Below are positions 17,386 through 22,607 of a stretch of DNA of 64,000 nt, piece after piece; position 1 is the stretch's first letter; every line of letters starts with the position of its first letter. The notes beneath the pieces were generated by a model, which was not told where the DNA came from, made no database searches, and worked only from the letters and a program-made list of their open reading frames with translations. This stretch comes from a virus. The stretch is from positions 1 to 64,000 of IMG/VR virus record IMGVR_UViG_3300031654_000269, one strand, 5' to 3'. The translations under genes were made by a program, and so were the position numbers.

Positions 17386-17793
17386 TTAACTCATATAATT
17401 TGGACCTCCTGATTTACCACATTTTGAGCAATGGTAATAAATACAAGGTCCATTTTCAGCGTCTCCAGTATCTTCAATTTCAAAATCATGTTTGCAGTAA
17501 TGTTGATTTATTTTAATTGTAATCCAAGATAACGTAGAGATTTTTGGTAATTTAGTGTATTCTCCGGTTGATTCATCATAATCAATTGAGAAAGCATTTC
17601 TGTGTTTCCAAGATTCAAATAAATCAAAACAATTTACAATCCATTGTGGGAGTAACCAATACTTCTTTCTGCTAAAAATAATGTATTGAGGATATTTCTT
17701 ATCCTTCTTCCATTTAAAAAGTAGACCACTGTTAGGATTTACTCTTGATCCGGAAGTTTCTAGACTAAAAAGTCGATTCTTAAATATTAACAT
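17386..17793 (-). CDS. Unknown protein with C-terminal zinc-binding motif
   Basis: A 135-residue protein starting MLIFKNRLFS. The last 35 residues hold CKHD and CSKCGKSGG, likely a zinc knuckle. The ATG at 17793 directly follows a truncated copy of the recurrent element, which decides the start over a longer frame opening at 17886. Function unknown. Confidence 0.65.
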   Translation of the reverse strand: MLIFKNRLFSLETSGSRVNPNSGLLFKWKKDKKYPQYIIFSRKKYWLLPQWIVNCFDLFESWKHRNAFSIDYDESTGEYTKLPKISTLSWITIKINQHYCKHDFEIEDTGDAENGPCIYYHCSKCGKSGGPNYMS

Positions 17794-17814
17794 AATTACA
17801 ACGTTTTTGGTTAA
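17794..17814 (-). promoter_or_regulatory. Truncated recurrent element, copy 2
   Basis: On the minus strand the 3' constant part is kept (TTAACCAAAAACGTTGTAATT) but lacks three bases found elsewhere. The CCGAAA-hairpin half is missing and is replaced by the RNA-rich region at 17880-18090. Confidence 0.6.
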
Positions 17815-17883
17815 ACATATAAATAAATGCGTGAGCCTGTTTCCAGTCCTCTTACGTCTCTCCGGCTCAAGACAGATACCCAA

Positions 17884-17911
17884 CAATTGAACTATCTAGC
17901 TCATTCAATTG
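17884..17911 (-). ncRNA. Perfect 8 bp hairpin next to the tRNA-like domain
   Basis: CAATTGAA at 17884-17891 and TTCAATTG at 17904-17911 are perfect complements with a 12-base loop. It lies 18 bp downstream (minus strand) of the tRNA-like domain. There is no T tract, so it is not a classical terminator. It may be part of a longer processed RNA. Confidence 0.45.
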
Positions 17912-17929
17912 ATACAGGCGTGACCTTTG

Positions 17930-17994
17930 TGGAGCCAACGGATGGATTCGAACCATCCTCCCTTATTAGTTCGGGAGTGCCATTTTTCGCTGGC
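17930..17994 (-). ncRNA. tRNA-like domain with encoded CCA, no D arm
   Basis: On the minus strand a 7 bp acceptor stem (GCCAGCG with CGTTGGC, one G-T pair) ends in T-CCA. A canonical T arm GATGG-TTCGAAT-CCATC precedes it. A 5 bp CTCCC/GGGAG stem with a 10-base loop abuts the T arm with no variable loop, and the 5' side has 10 unpaired bases instead of a D arm. The 65-base total is too short for a normal tRNA. The layout resembles the tRNA-like domain of tmRNA. It could also be a decayed or armless tRNA. Confidence 0.6.
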
Positions 17995-18007
17995 ATATTT
18001 TTTTAAA

Positions 18008-18085
18008 GAGTCCTCAATCTATCTAACCTAAGAGTTAACCCTACACGAAAGAAACGAAACCTCCCCTCTTAGAGATTGAGGACTC
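18008..18085 (-). ncRNA. Long imperfect hairpin (13 + 7 bp)
   Basis: A perfect 13 bp inverted repeat at 18008-18020/18073-18085 continues, after a 7-base bulge, into a second 7 bp stem at 18028-18034/18066-18072. The 31-base loop is purine/pyrimidine biased (GAAAGAAACGAAAC on the plus strand). No open frame explains it. It lies just upstream of the tRNA-like domain on the minus strand, so both may belong to one transcript. Confidence 0.6.
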
Positions 18086-18091
18086 ACATTT

Positions 18092-18123
18092 GTCATAGGA
18101 TAACGTTGTAATCAACCTATGAC
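18092..18123 (-). ncRNA. Hairpin over the stop codon of the preceding gene
   Basis: GTCATAGG at 18092-18099 pairs perfectly with CCTATGAC at 18116-18123. The stem includes the TAG stop of the 70-residue gene. Its loop holds an AACGTT core like that of the recurrent elements. Role may be 3'-end formation or RNA processing. Confidence 0.45.
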
Positions 18124-18329
18124 GGAGTTGTTTCTTTATGATGATGCTTCGTTCTTTTCATTTTAATTATCGCACCATAGCTTGGATTTCTACGGACATT
18201 CTTCATATAGCATGGGTAGCATTGATCTGCATCCGGATTCTTGTCAACCAAATTCTGCTTCAGTGGTTTACCACATGTTTTGCAGTGTTTGTTGCTTAAA
18301 ATTTTGTAATCGTGTTTTTTGTTTTTCAT
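18117..18329 (-). CDS. Small zinc-ribbon protein
   Basis: A 70-residue basic protein with CKTCGK and CYPCY pairs about 20 residues apart, a probable zinc ribbon, followed by a basic tail (KMKRTKHHHKE). Its ATG overlaps the stop of the upstream Ala-rich gene. It has no recurrent element of its own and appears to share that gene's leader. Confidence 0.65.
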   Translation of the reverse strand: MKNKKHDYKILSNKHCKTCGKPLKQNLVDKNPDADQCYPCYMKNVRRNPSYGAIIKMKRTKHHHKETTPS

Positions 18330-18853
18330 TTTAATAAAGTTAATCCGTATTTTAATATTTTGATTTGAATCTTTTCTTTATCAGCATCAGCAGCATAAGC
18401 AGCAGCAGCATAAGCAGCAGCAGCATAAGCAGCAGCATAAGCATAAGCAGCATCAGCAGCATAAGCAGCATAAGCAGCATAAGCAGCAGCAGCATCAGCA
18501 GCATAAGCAGCAGCAGCATAAGCAGCAGCAGCATTTTTATTCTTAGTTGATTGTCTATTTAAGTATCTTTCAGCTGCTTCAATAGCTTTCTCTGGTCGAT
18601 CATCATCAGGATACTTTTTTTGATAAATAGGTAAAACCAATTTTGCAGCAAATACGGCATATTGTACTCTCTGTTTTTTGTTCATTAATTTTACAATCAA
18701 CCAATTTGCCCAATCCAAACGGAATCTATTATTAATAGAATAATTGAGTAATTTAATTGGATTCTCTATTGGATGAGATTTGAACCATTCAATGCCTTCG
18801 ATACAGGCACCATAGTTACTTAATAAATTAAGAGTGATTTTTTTTGTCTTCAT
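18326..18853 (-). CDS. Protein with immunity-like N-terminus and Ala/Tyr repeat tract
   Basis: A 175-residue protein. Residues 1-95 contain WLIVKLMNKKQRVQYAVFAA and YPDDDRPEKAIEAAERYL, a pattern I associate with uncharacterised proteins often labelled putative immunity protein. Residues about 105-155 are a tract of Ala with regular Tyr and Asp (AAAAYAA units), followed by KIQIKILKYGLTLLK. The ATG at 18853 follows a complete recurrent element; an in-frame ATG at 18904 lies in that element and is rejected. Function is not established. Confidence 0.7.
   Translation of the reverse strand: MKTKKITLNLLSNYGACIEGIEWFKSHPIENPIKLLNYSINNRFRLDWANWLIVKLMNKKQRVQYAVFAAKLVLPIYQKKYPDDDRPEKAIEAAERYLNRQSTKNKNAAAAYAAAAYAADAAAAYAAYAAYAADAAYAYAAAYAAAAYAAAAYAADADKEKIQIKILKYGLTLLK
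18382..18533 (-). repeat. Triplet repeat tract coding the Ala/Tyr region
   Basis: About 150 bp of near-perfect GCT/GCA-type triplets with interspersed TAT and GAT codons (GCAGCAGCATAAG units on the plus strand). Such tracts tend to change length by slippage in whole codons, so repeat number may vary between isolates without breaking the frame. Confidence 0.8.
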
Positions 18854-18903
18854 AACAACGTTTTTATTGGTTAATAGCCTGAAATTAATCAGGCTTTCGG
18901 TCA
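18854..18903 (-). promoter_or_regulatory. Recurrent intergenic hairpin element, copy 3
   Basis: Complete copy. The stem is 7 bp (18876-18882/18889-18895) with a 6-base loop. The constant TGACCGAAA on the 5' side provides the stop codon of the upstream gene, and the TTAACCAATAAAAACGTTGT flank ends at the ATG of the downstream gene. Confidence 0.85.
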
Positions 18904-19098
18904 TTTCATTGATTCAGGATTTCCATATCCCCAAATTATTTTACCGGTGAGTTTAATAAACTCCCGTTCAACTTTATCAATCTCATCAGCAGTGACTCTA
19001 CTGTATCCTTTTGCTCTCATTTCATTTCTGAGATTAGTGTGTTGCTTGATAAGATTAACAATTTTCTTGTGTTTTTCTACAAATTCTTCATTATTCAT
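18901..19098 (-). CDS. Unknown small protein, cassette-array member
   Basis: A 65-residue charged, probably helical protein (KKIVNLIKQHTNLRNEMR). No domain recognised. It begins directly after a complete recurrent element and ends with a TGA that belongs to the next element. Confidence 0.6.
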   Translation of the reverse strand: MNNEEFVEKHKKIVNLIKQHTNLRNEMRAKGYSRVTADEIDKVEREFIKLTGKIIWGYGNPESMK

Positions 19099-19149
19099 AA
19101 CAACGTTTTTATTGGTTAATAGTCCCTTATAAAAAGGGACTTTCGGTCA
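19099..19149 (-). promoter_or_regulatory. Recurrent intergenic hairpin element, copy 4
   Basis: Complete copy with an 8 bp stem (19121-19128/19134-19141) of sequence AGTCCCTT/AAGGGACT, different from the other copies, between unchanged flanks. Its TGA is the stop codon of the upstream gene. Confidence 0.85.
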
Positions 19150-19374
19150 TTTTAAATAAATAAAATCATATGCATGTTTATTAAGTACAATCTTAGCATT
19201 ATGAATATTTGATAATGCAATAAATTTAGTAATAGCACTTTCTGAATCAAATCCAGATTCTAATACATTTTCATCCTGAGAGATTGAAAAAGTACAATCT
19301 GTCATTTTATCAAGATAATAGGTAAGTCCACCTTTCTCGAAAGTAAAAATAGTAATTTCAGTTTCGTTTTCCAT
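19147..19374 (-). CDS. Unknown small protein, cassette-array member
   Basis: A 75-residue acidic protein starting MENETEITIFTFEKGG. No domain recognised. The start at 19374 follows the recurrent element; longer in-frame readings begin inside that element. The stop is the TGA of the next element. Confidence 0.6.
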   Translation of the reverse strand: MENETEITIFTFEKGGLTYYLDKMTDCTFSISQDENVLESGFDSESAITKFIALSNIHNAKIVLNKHAYDFIYLK

Positions 19375-19431
19375 AATTACAACGTTTTTATTGGTTAAAA
19401 TCCTAACCATTAAAGATTAGGATTTCGGTCG
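19375..19431 (-). promoter_or_regulatory. Recurrent intergenic hairpin element, copy 5
   Basis: Complete copy with an 8 bp stem, AATCCTAA/TTAGGATT (19399-19406/19417-19424), and a 10-base loop. The 5' flank reads CGACCGAAA instead of TGACCGAAA, so here the upstream gene supplies its own stop. Confidence 0.8.
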
Positions 19432-19432
19432 T

Positions 19433-19678
19433 TTAATACTCATGCTGAGGATACCTCGTATAAGATAATCCATTTTTTTCCATTGTGAATTGACGATATC
19501 CTACTGTAAACCGTTTAAAGTATTCCGTTTTACATTTAGGATCAACATCAATTTGCCTAGCCCAAACAGATTCCCCATCCTTTAAAACATTCATAAAACC
19601 TTTTATGGTTTTAATGATTTGTCCTTTCAGACTTTTACGTCCTTCACATACATCAACAATTTCATATTCTGTTCTCAT
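19433..19678 (-). CDS. Unknown small protein, cassette-array member
   Basis: An 81-residue protein starting MRTEYEIVDVCEGRKSLKG. No domain recognised. The start at 19678 directly follows a recurrent element. The frame extends further upstream to 19726 only by reading through that element's hairpin. Confidence 0.6.
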   Translation of the reverse strand: MRTEYEIVDVCEGRKSLKGQIIKTIKGFMNVLKDGESVWARQIDVDPKCKTEYFKRFTVGYRQFTMEKNGLSYTRYPQHEY

Positions 19679-19737
19679 AATACAACGTTTTTTATTGGTT
19701 AATACAGTGAGCTTAAAAATACTCACTGTTTCGGTCA
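19679..19737 (-). promoter_or_regulatory. Recurrent intergenic hairpin element, copy 6
   Basis: Complete copy with an 8 bp stem ACAGTGAG/CTCACTGT (19704-19711/19722-19729) and a 10-base loop. Its TGA ends the upstream gene. Confidence 0.8.
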
Positions 19738-19944
19738 GTTTAAATTTGTTCTAATCGTTCCTGTATATCCAAGTCCATGAAAGAACCGGACAAATGAAGA
19801 GATGTCTTTTGCAATAATCATCTCACGGGAGACTTTCTTGCTACGAGAGTTACTCGTTACTACATCAACGAACCATTTGTCAGGATCGGATGTTTCAAAT
19901 TCTATTGTAGAATTTTTTCTGTGGAGGCTGCCGGGGAATTTCAT
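19735..19944 (-). CDS. Unknown small protein
   Basis: A 69-residue basic protein (MKFPGSLHRKNSTIEFETSD). Its ATG overlaps the stop of the preceding gene, so the two form a two-gene cassette behind one element. It ends in the TGA of the next element. No domain recognised. Confidence 0.6.
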   Translation of the reverse strand: MKFPGSLHRKNSTIEFETSDPDKWFVDVVTSNSRSKKVSREMIIAKDISSFVRFFHGLGYTGTIRTNLN

Positions 19945-20315
19945 TTTTTTAAATCTTTACGAGAATCCTCCCATTGGATTATCCATTGTTTATCTTTAAA
20001 AATCCAATAACAATCAGCTATCCTTGTTCCATTAGAACCATCTGTAATATAATGAAAGGTAAAATTTAATGGAAGCCAGTATTCTTCCATACTTTGAGAT
20101 AAACCTCCTCCAAAATTGGTTATTTTGAAAGAAGAATAAAAGTTTTGGAGTACTCCTGTCTGAGCTTTTAGTTCTTGGGAAGATAATTCAATGTATTGTC
20201 TTCCATCTCTGTATTGAGATACGTTTGTAGTTAATATCAAATCAATTCCAAATTTCTTAGAAATGATTTTCGTTAAACTAGTAAAGTCAAAATCAATCAA
20301 TTCCAAATTTTTCAT
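19941..20315 (-). CDS. Unknown protein, cassette-array member
   Basis: A 124-residue protein with alternating beta-prone segments (LSSQELKAQTGVLQNFYSSF) and several Trp near the C-terminus. No domain recognised. It follows a complete recurrent element at 20316-20369 and is coupled to the 69-residue gene after it. Confidence 0.65.
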   Translation of the reverse strand: MKNLELIDFDFTSLTKIISKKFGIDLILTTNVSQYRDGRQYIELSSQELKAQTGVLQNFYSSFKITNFGGGLSQSMEEYWLPLNFTFHYITDGSNGTRIADCYWIFKDKQWIIQWEDSRKDLKK

Positions 20316-20369
20316 AACAACGTTTTTATTGGTTAATAGGCCAAGTAATAATACTTAGCCTTTCGGTCA
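20316..20369 (-). promoter_or_regulatory. Recurrent intergenic hairpin element, copy 7
   Basis: Complete copy. The stem AGGCCAAGTA/TACTTAGCCT has 9 pairs and one internal C-A mismatch, with a 4-base loop. Flanks are as in other copies. Confidence 0.8.
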
Positions 20370-20371
20370 AA

Positions 20372-20671
20372 TTACCATCTTCTTGTTTCGGTAACCTTAA
20401 CATCCTTTACTCTGAATTCTTCAGGAATGGATACTTTCCATCCTCCATCATCCTCCCAAGTTACATCATAACCCAAGGCTTCAAGTAATTTTGGTACAGG
20501 GTTATCTTTTTCTACACCACTTCCATAAATTACTACTTGATTTTCTGCTGGATTAAAGAATTCATACAGTTTGTGCATATCACAATTCCTAATTATATGA
20601 GCCGGTTTATAAAAATTATTACCTGCTTGATAAATAGGAAATTTTTTTGATTTCTCAAATGAATTTTTCAT
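20372..20671 (-). CDS. Unknown small protein, cassette-array member
   Basis: A 99-residue protein starting MKNSFEKSKKFPIYQAGNNF, with a hydrophilic, mixed alpha/beta composition and a C-terminal VKVTETRRW. No domain recognised. The start at 20671 follows the recurrent element; the frame can be read through that element from 20728, which I regard as accidental. Confidence 0.6.
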   Translation of the reverse strand: MKNSFEKSKKFPIYQAGNNFYKPAHIIRNCDMHKLYEFFNPAENQVVIYGSGVEKDNPVPKLLEALGYDVTWEDDGGWKVSIPEEFRVKDVKVTETRRW

Positions 20672-20727
20672 AATTACAACGTTTTTATTGGTTAATAGCA
20701 GGATAATAAAAATCCTGCTTTCGGTCA
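20672..20727 (-). promoter_or_regulatory. Recurrent intergenic hairpin element, copy 8
   Basis: Complete copy with an 8 bp stem AGCAGGAT/ATCCTGCT (20697-20704/20712-20719) and a 7-base loop. The stem resembles that of copy 1, unlike the other copies. Confidence 0.85.
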
Positions 20728-20730
20728 CAT

Positions 20731-20952
20731 CTATAACAAATTTAATAGGTCTTTATTATTCCTTTGACCCGTTGCAGTTCCCATATGTAGAGTTTTTGCG
20801 TGATTTTGTAACTTCTCAAAGCATTCTATTGTATCGGGTGTTTGAATTTCAGTCTGTTTTCCACCTATAAAATAAACAAATTCAAAAAATTCTCCGTCAA
20901 CACTAATAGCTTTTATAGAAGTTTTTCCGGACATAGCTTCAAATTTTTTCAT
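20731..20952 (-). CDS. Unknown small protein, cassette-array member
   Basis: A 73-residue protein starting MKKFEAMSGKTSIKAISVDG. No domain recognised. It is the first cassette (5'-most) of the uninterrupted series and follows a degenerate element adjoining the RNA-rich region. Confidence 0.6.
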   Translation of the reverse strand: MKKFEAMSGKTSIKAISVDGEFFEFVYFIGGKQTEIQTPDTIECFEKLQNHAKTLHMGTATGQRNNKDLLNLL

Positions 20953-21008
20953 AATTACAACGTTTTTTATTGGTTAAGACCCAGCCAACTCGTGACCGGG
21001 TTTCAATC
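20953..21008 (-). promoter_or_regulatory. Recurrent element, degenerate copy 9
   Basis: The 3' constant part (TTAACCAATA6CGTTGTAATT) is intact, but the hairpin is only a 4 bp ACCC/GGGT stem with a long loop and the outer flank reads GATTGAAA instead of TGACCGAAA. It marks the 5' end of the array. Confidence 0.6.
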
Positions 21009-21017
21009 TTTATAATG

Positions 21018-21091
21018 TGCTTACAGCTTAGACCATTCTAAATAAATAGAATCTGGACGAATCCAGTCATCAGTTAACCTCACTGTAAGCA
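21018..21091 (-). ncRNA. Three-way-junction RNA candidate
   Basis: A 9 bp perfect closing stem TGCTTACAG/CTGTAAGCA (21018-21026/21083-21091) encloses two adjacent hairpins: ATTCTA/TAGAAT (21035-21040/21047-21052) and CTGGA/TCCAG (21053-21057/21062-21066). On the minus strand the second has a TTCG tetraloop. No coding frame explains the region. It looks like a compact, structured RNA; the family is unknown. Confidence 0.55.
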
Positions 21092-21126
21092 AAAAACGTT
21101 TGAAAAAGAATCTTGGGAGAAGTAAT

Positions 21127-21219
21127 ACCTTTTATGTGTTGGTGCGGTTTCGATGGCCCGGCGTGATTAAATATTAACGGTGGTGCACTGCCGGAAAGGT
21201 GAATCGCTGACTTCGATTC
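21127..21219 (-). ncRNA. Nested hairpins, GC-rich RNA candidate
   Basis: ACCTTT/AAAGGT (21127-21132/21195-21200) encloses CCGGC/GCCGG (21158-21162/21190-21194), followed by a GAATCG/CGATTC hairpin (21201-21206/21214-21219). The local GC content is clearly above that of the flanking genes. It is probably part of the same transcript as the adjacent structured elements. Function unknown. Confidence 0.5.
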
Positions 21220-21306
21220 TTATTGGTGTCCTTTTTTCGAGCTTCTCTCTTTCAGAATGTCAATGAACGTGTAGGTAGGAAAATGTTTCGTCTTTTACTG
21301 CCAATT

Positions 21307-21372
21307 CCCCGGCTCATTTACGAGTCCGGGGCACACCTGCCGATTACTTACGACAGGATTGGCGGCAGGGTG
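21307..21372 (-). ncRNA. Two GC-rich hairpins after the first early gene
   Basis: CCCCGGCTC/GAG-t-CCGGGG forms a 9-pair hairpin with one bulge at 21307-21331. CAC-a-CCTGCCG/CGGCAGGGTG forms a 10-pair stem at 21332-21342/21363-21372, starting right after the stop of the 82-residue gene. GCCAAT near 21360 can also pair with ATTGGC (minus strand) beyond the other hairpin, so alternative folds exist. No T tract follows, so simple termination is unlikely. Confidence 0.55.
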
Positions 21373-21621
21373 TTATTTTACTGCTTTATAAAGTTCTTCA
21401 AATATGTTGTAATAAGTTTGTGAAAGACGATAACGAGCTTTTATAACTCGTGCCTTTTTGCAGGTAGTAGTGAACCTATCATAAACATTGGTAGTTTCGT
21501 TTTGAATACGATTCCAAAAGTTCTGAAGTTCTCTTTTTGAAGAAACTTTTTCAGTAGCTTCTGATTTCAAGCAGATTCTGTAATTTCCGCTTTTGAGTTG
21601 TTTAAAGTAAATTGTTTTCAT
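21373..21621 (-). CDS. Unknown small basic protein, first gene of the leftward arm
   Basis: An 82-residue protein starting MKTIYFKQLKSGNYRICLKS, Lys/Arg-rich and probably helical in its second half. No domain recognised. It is the gene closest to the divergent control region and is preceded by a promoter-like sequence, so it is likely expressed early. Confidence 0.65.
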   Translation of the reverse strand: MKTIYFKQLKSGNYRICLKSEATEKVSSKRELQNFWNRIQNETTNVYDRFTTTCKKARVIKARYRLSQTYYNIFEELYKAVK

Positions 21622-21656
21622 TGTCGTAAGTATTTGTTTGTATTAATCAATACGTA

Positions 21657-21685
21657 AATATAGGTATAATGTTTTAAAAAAACAA
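21657..21685 (-). promoter_or_regulatory. Putative leftward promoter
   Basis: On the minus strand TTGTTT (21685-21680) and TATATT (21662-21657) are separated by 17 bp, about 36 bp upstream of the ATG at 21621. The -10 is followed by TAC, partly like the TAnnTTTG box of Bacteroidota. The whole interval 21622-21831 is very AT-rich and has no open frame; a rightward TATAAT at 21665-21670 has no convincing -35. Confidence 0.4.
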
Positions 21686-21831
21686 GACTTTTTAAATTTA
21701 TTTTTTAAAAAAACGCCTTTTTTTATATAAATCAGCTGTTTATTGAAAAATAATTCAAATAAAACTAGGATTAAATGATACAAATTTATAAATTTTACTC
21801 CATAGATCAAATTACTGACTAAAAAGGAGGG

Positions 21832-22047
21832 ATGGAAATAGCATTAATCATATTAGGGAGCTGTATTTTGTTATTTATCTGTAACTGGATTTATTATGCA
21901 ATTGCTATTATCCGGAGTAGAAAGAAAATCAGAAATCTACGAGAGGAATTTAACGGATATTTGAGTGGAGATATGGATGCTAACGTTCACAAATATGTCA
22001 AACGATTTCCTGAATCAGAACTTGCAAAACTCATGAGAAAAAACTAA
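21832..22047 (+). CDS. Small membrane protein at the start of the late arm
   Basis: A 71-residue protein with one N-terminal membrane segment (IALIILGSCILLFICNWIYY) and a basic, helical cytoplasmic part. AAAGGAGGG precedes the ATG by one base, unusually tight for a ribosome site. It lies just ahead of the terminase genes. Function unknown. Confidence 0.6.
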   Translation: MEIALIILGSCILLFICNWIYYAIAIIRSRKKIRNLREEFNGYLSGDMDANVHKYVKRFPESELAKLMRKN

Positions 22048-22055
22048 GTTAAAAA

Positions 22056-22607
22056 ATGATACGTACCCGTAAAAGAAAAGTCAGACCTGATACATATAGA
22101 AAACCAGGACGAAAGGGAGTATATGATTCAACTACTCCTGAACGTGCGATTTGGCTTATGGCACGTGGACTTACAGAAAAAGATTTAGCAGTAGCATTTG
22201 GAGTAAATGTAACTACAATTGAGCGATGGCAACGTGATCTTCCAGAATTTAGTGAGGCCATGCAAAAAGGTAAAAAGCAGGCAGATGAAAATGTAGTAAA
22301 ATCTTTATACAAGAGTGCAATGGGATACTCTCATCGTGATATTAAAATCGTATCAACTAAAGATGGAGTATTGACAATCCCTATTTTAAAACACTATCCA
22401 CCTGATGTGACGGCTTGTATATTCTGGCTTAAAAATCGTCAACGTGAAGATTGGGCTGACGTACAAAAATTTGAGAGTACTGCAAATATGAATATAAATG
22501 TTAATGGAAAACTTGACTTATCAATACTTTCAGGAGAGGAACAGAGATTAATAAAATCAATAGCTATTAAACGATTAAAATCAATAGAAGGTGTCAGACA
22601 CAATTGA
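22056..22607 (+). CDS. terS: Terminase small subunit-like protein
   Basis: A 183-residue protein with a helix-turn-helix near residues 27-60 (ARGLTEKDLAVAFGVNVTTIERWQ), followed by helices typical of terminase small subunits (KKGKKQADENVVKSLYKSA). It would recognise the packaging site and regulate the large subunit. Position directly before terL supports this. The stop overlaps the GTG start of terL by 17 bp. Confidence 0.82.
   Translation: MIRTRKRKVRPDTYRKPGRKGVYDSTTPERAIWLMARGLTEKDLAVAFGVNVTTIERWQRDLPEFSEAMQKGKKQADENVVKSLYKSAMGYSHRDIKIVSTKDGVLTIPILKHYPPDVTACIFWLKNRQREDWADVQKFESTANMNINVNGKLDLSILSGEEQRLIKSIAIKRLKSIEGVRHN

Noticed and set aside
17930-17994. Ordinary tRNA gene
   Set aside because: The D arm and variable loop are absent and the middle loop has 10 bases, so I cannot assign an anticodon; annotated instead as tRNA-like.
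18352-18550. Long Leu/Met-rich and Ser/Ile-rich frames across the triplet repeat
   Set aside because: They are other-frame and other-strand readings of the GCN triplet tract of the Ala-rich gene, with no proper starts or leaders.
17332-21008. CRISPR array or integron cassette array
   Set aside because: The spacing is set by coding genes of 200-600 bp rather than short spacers, and no Cas gene or integrase is present. The elements lack the paired simple sites of attC.
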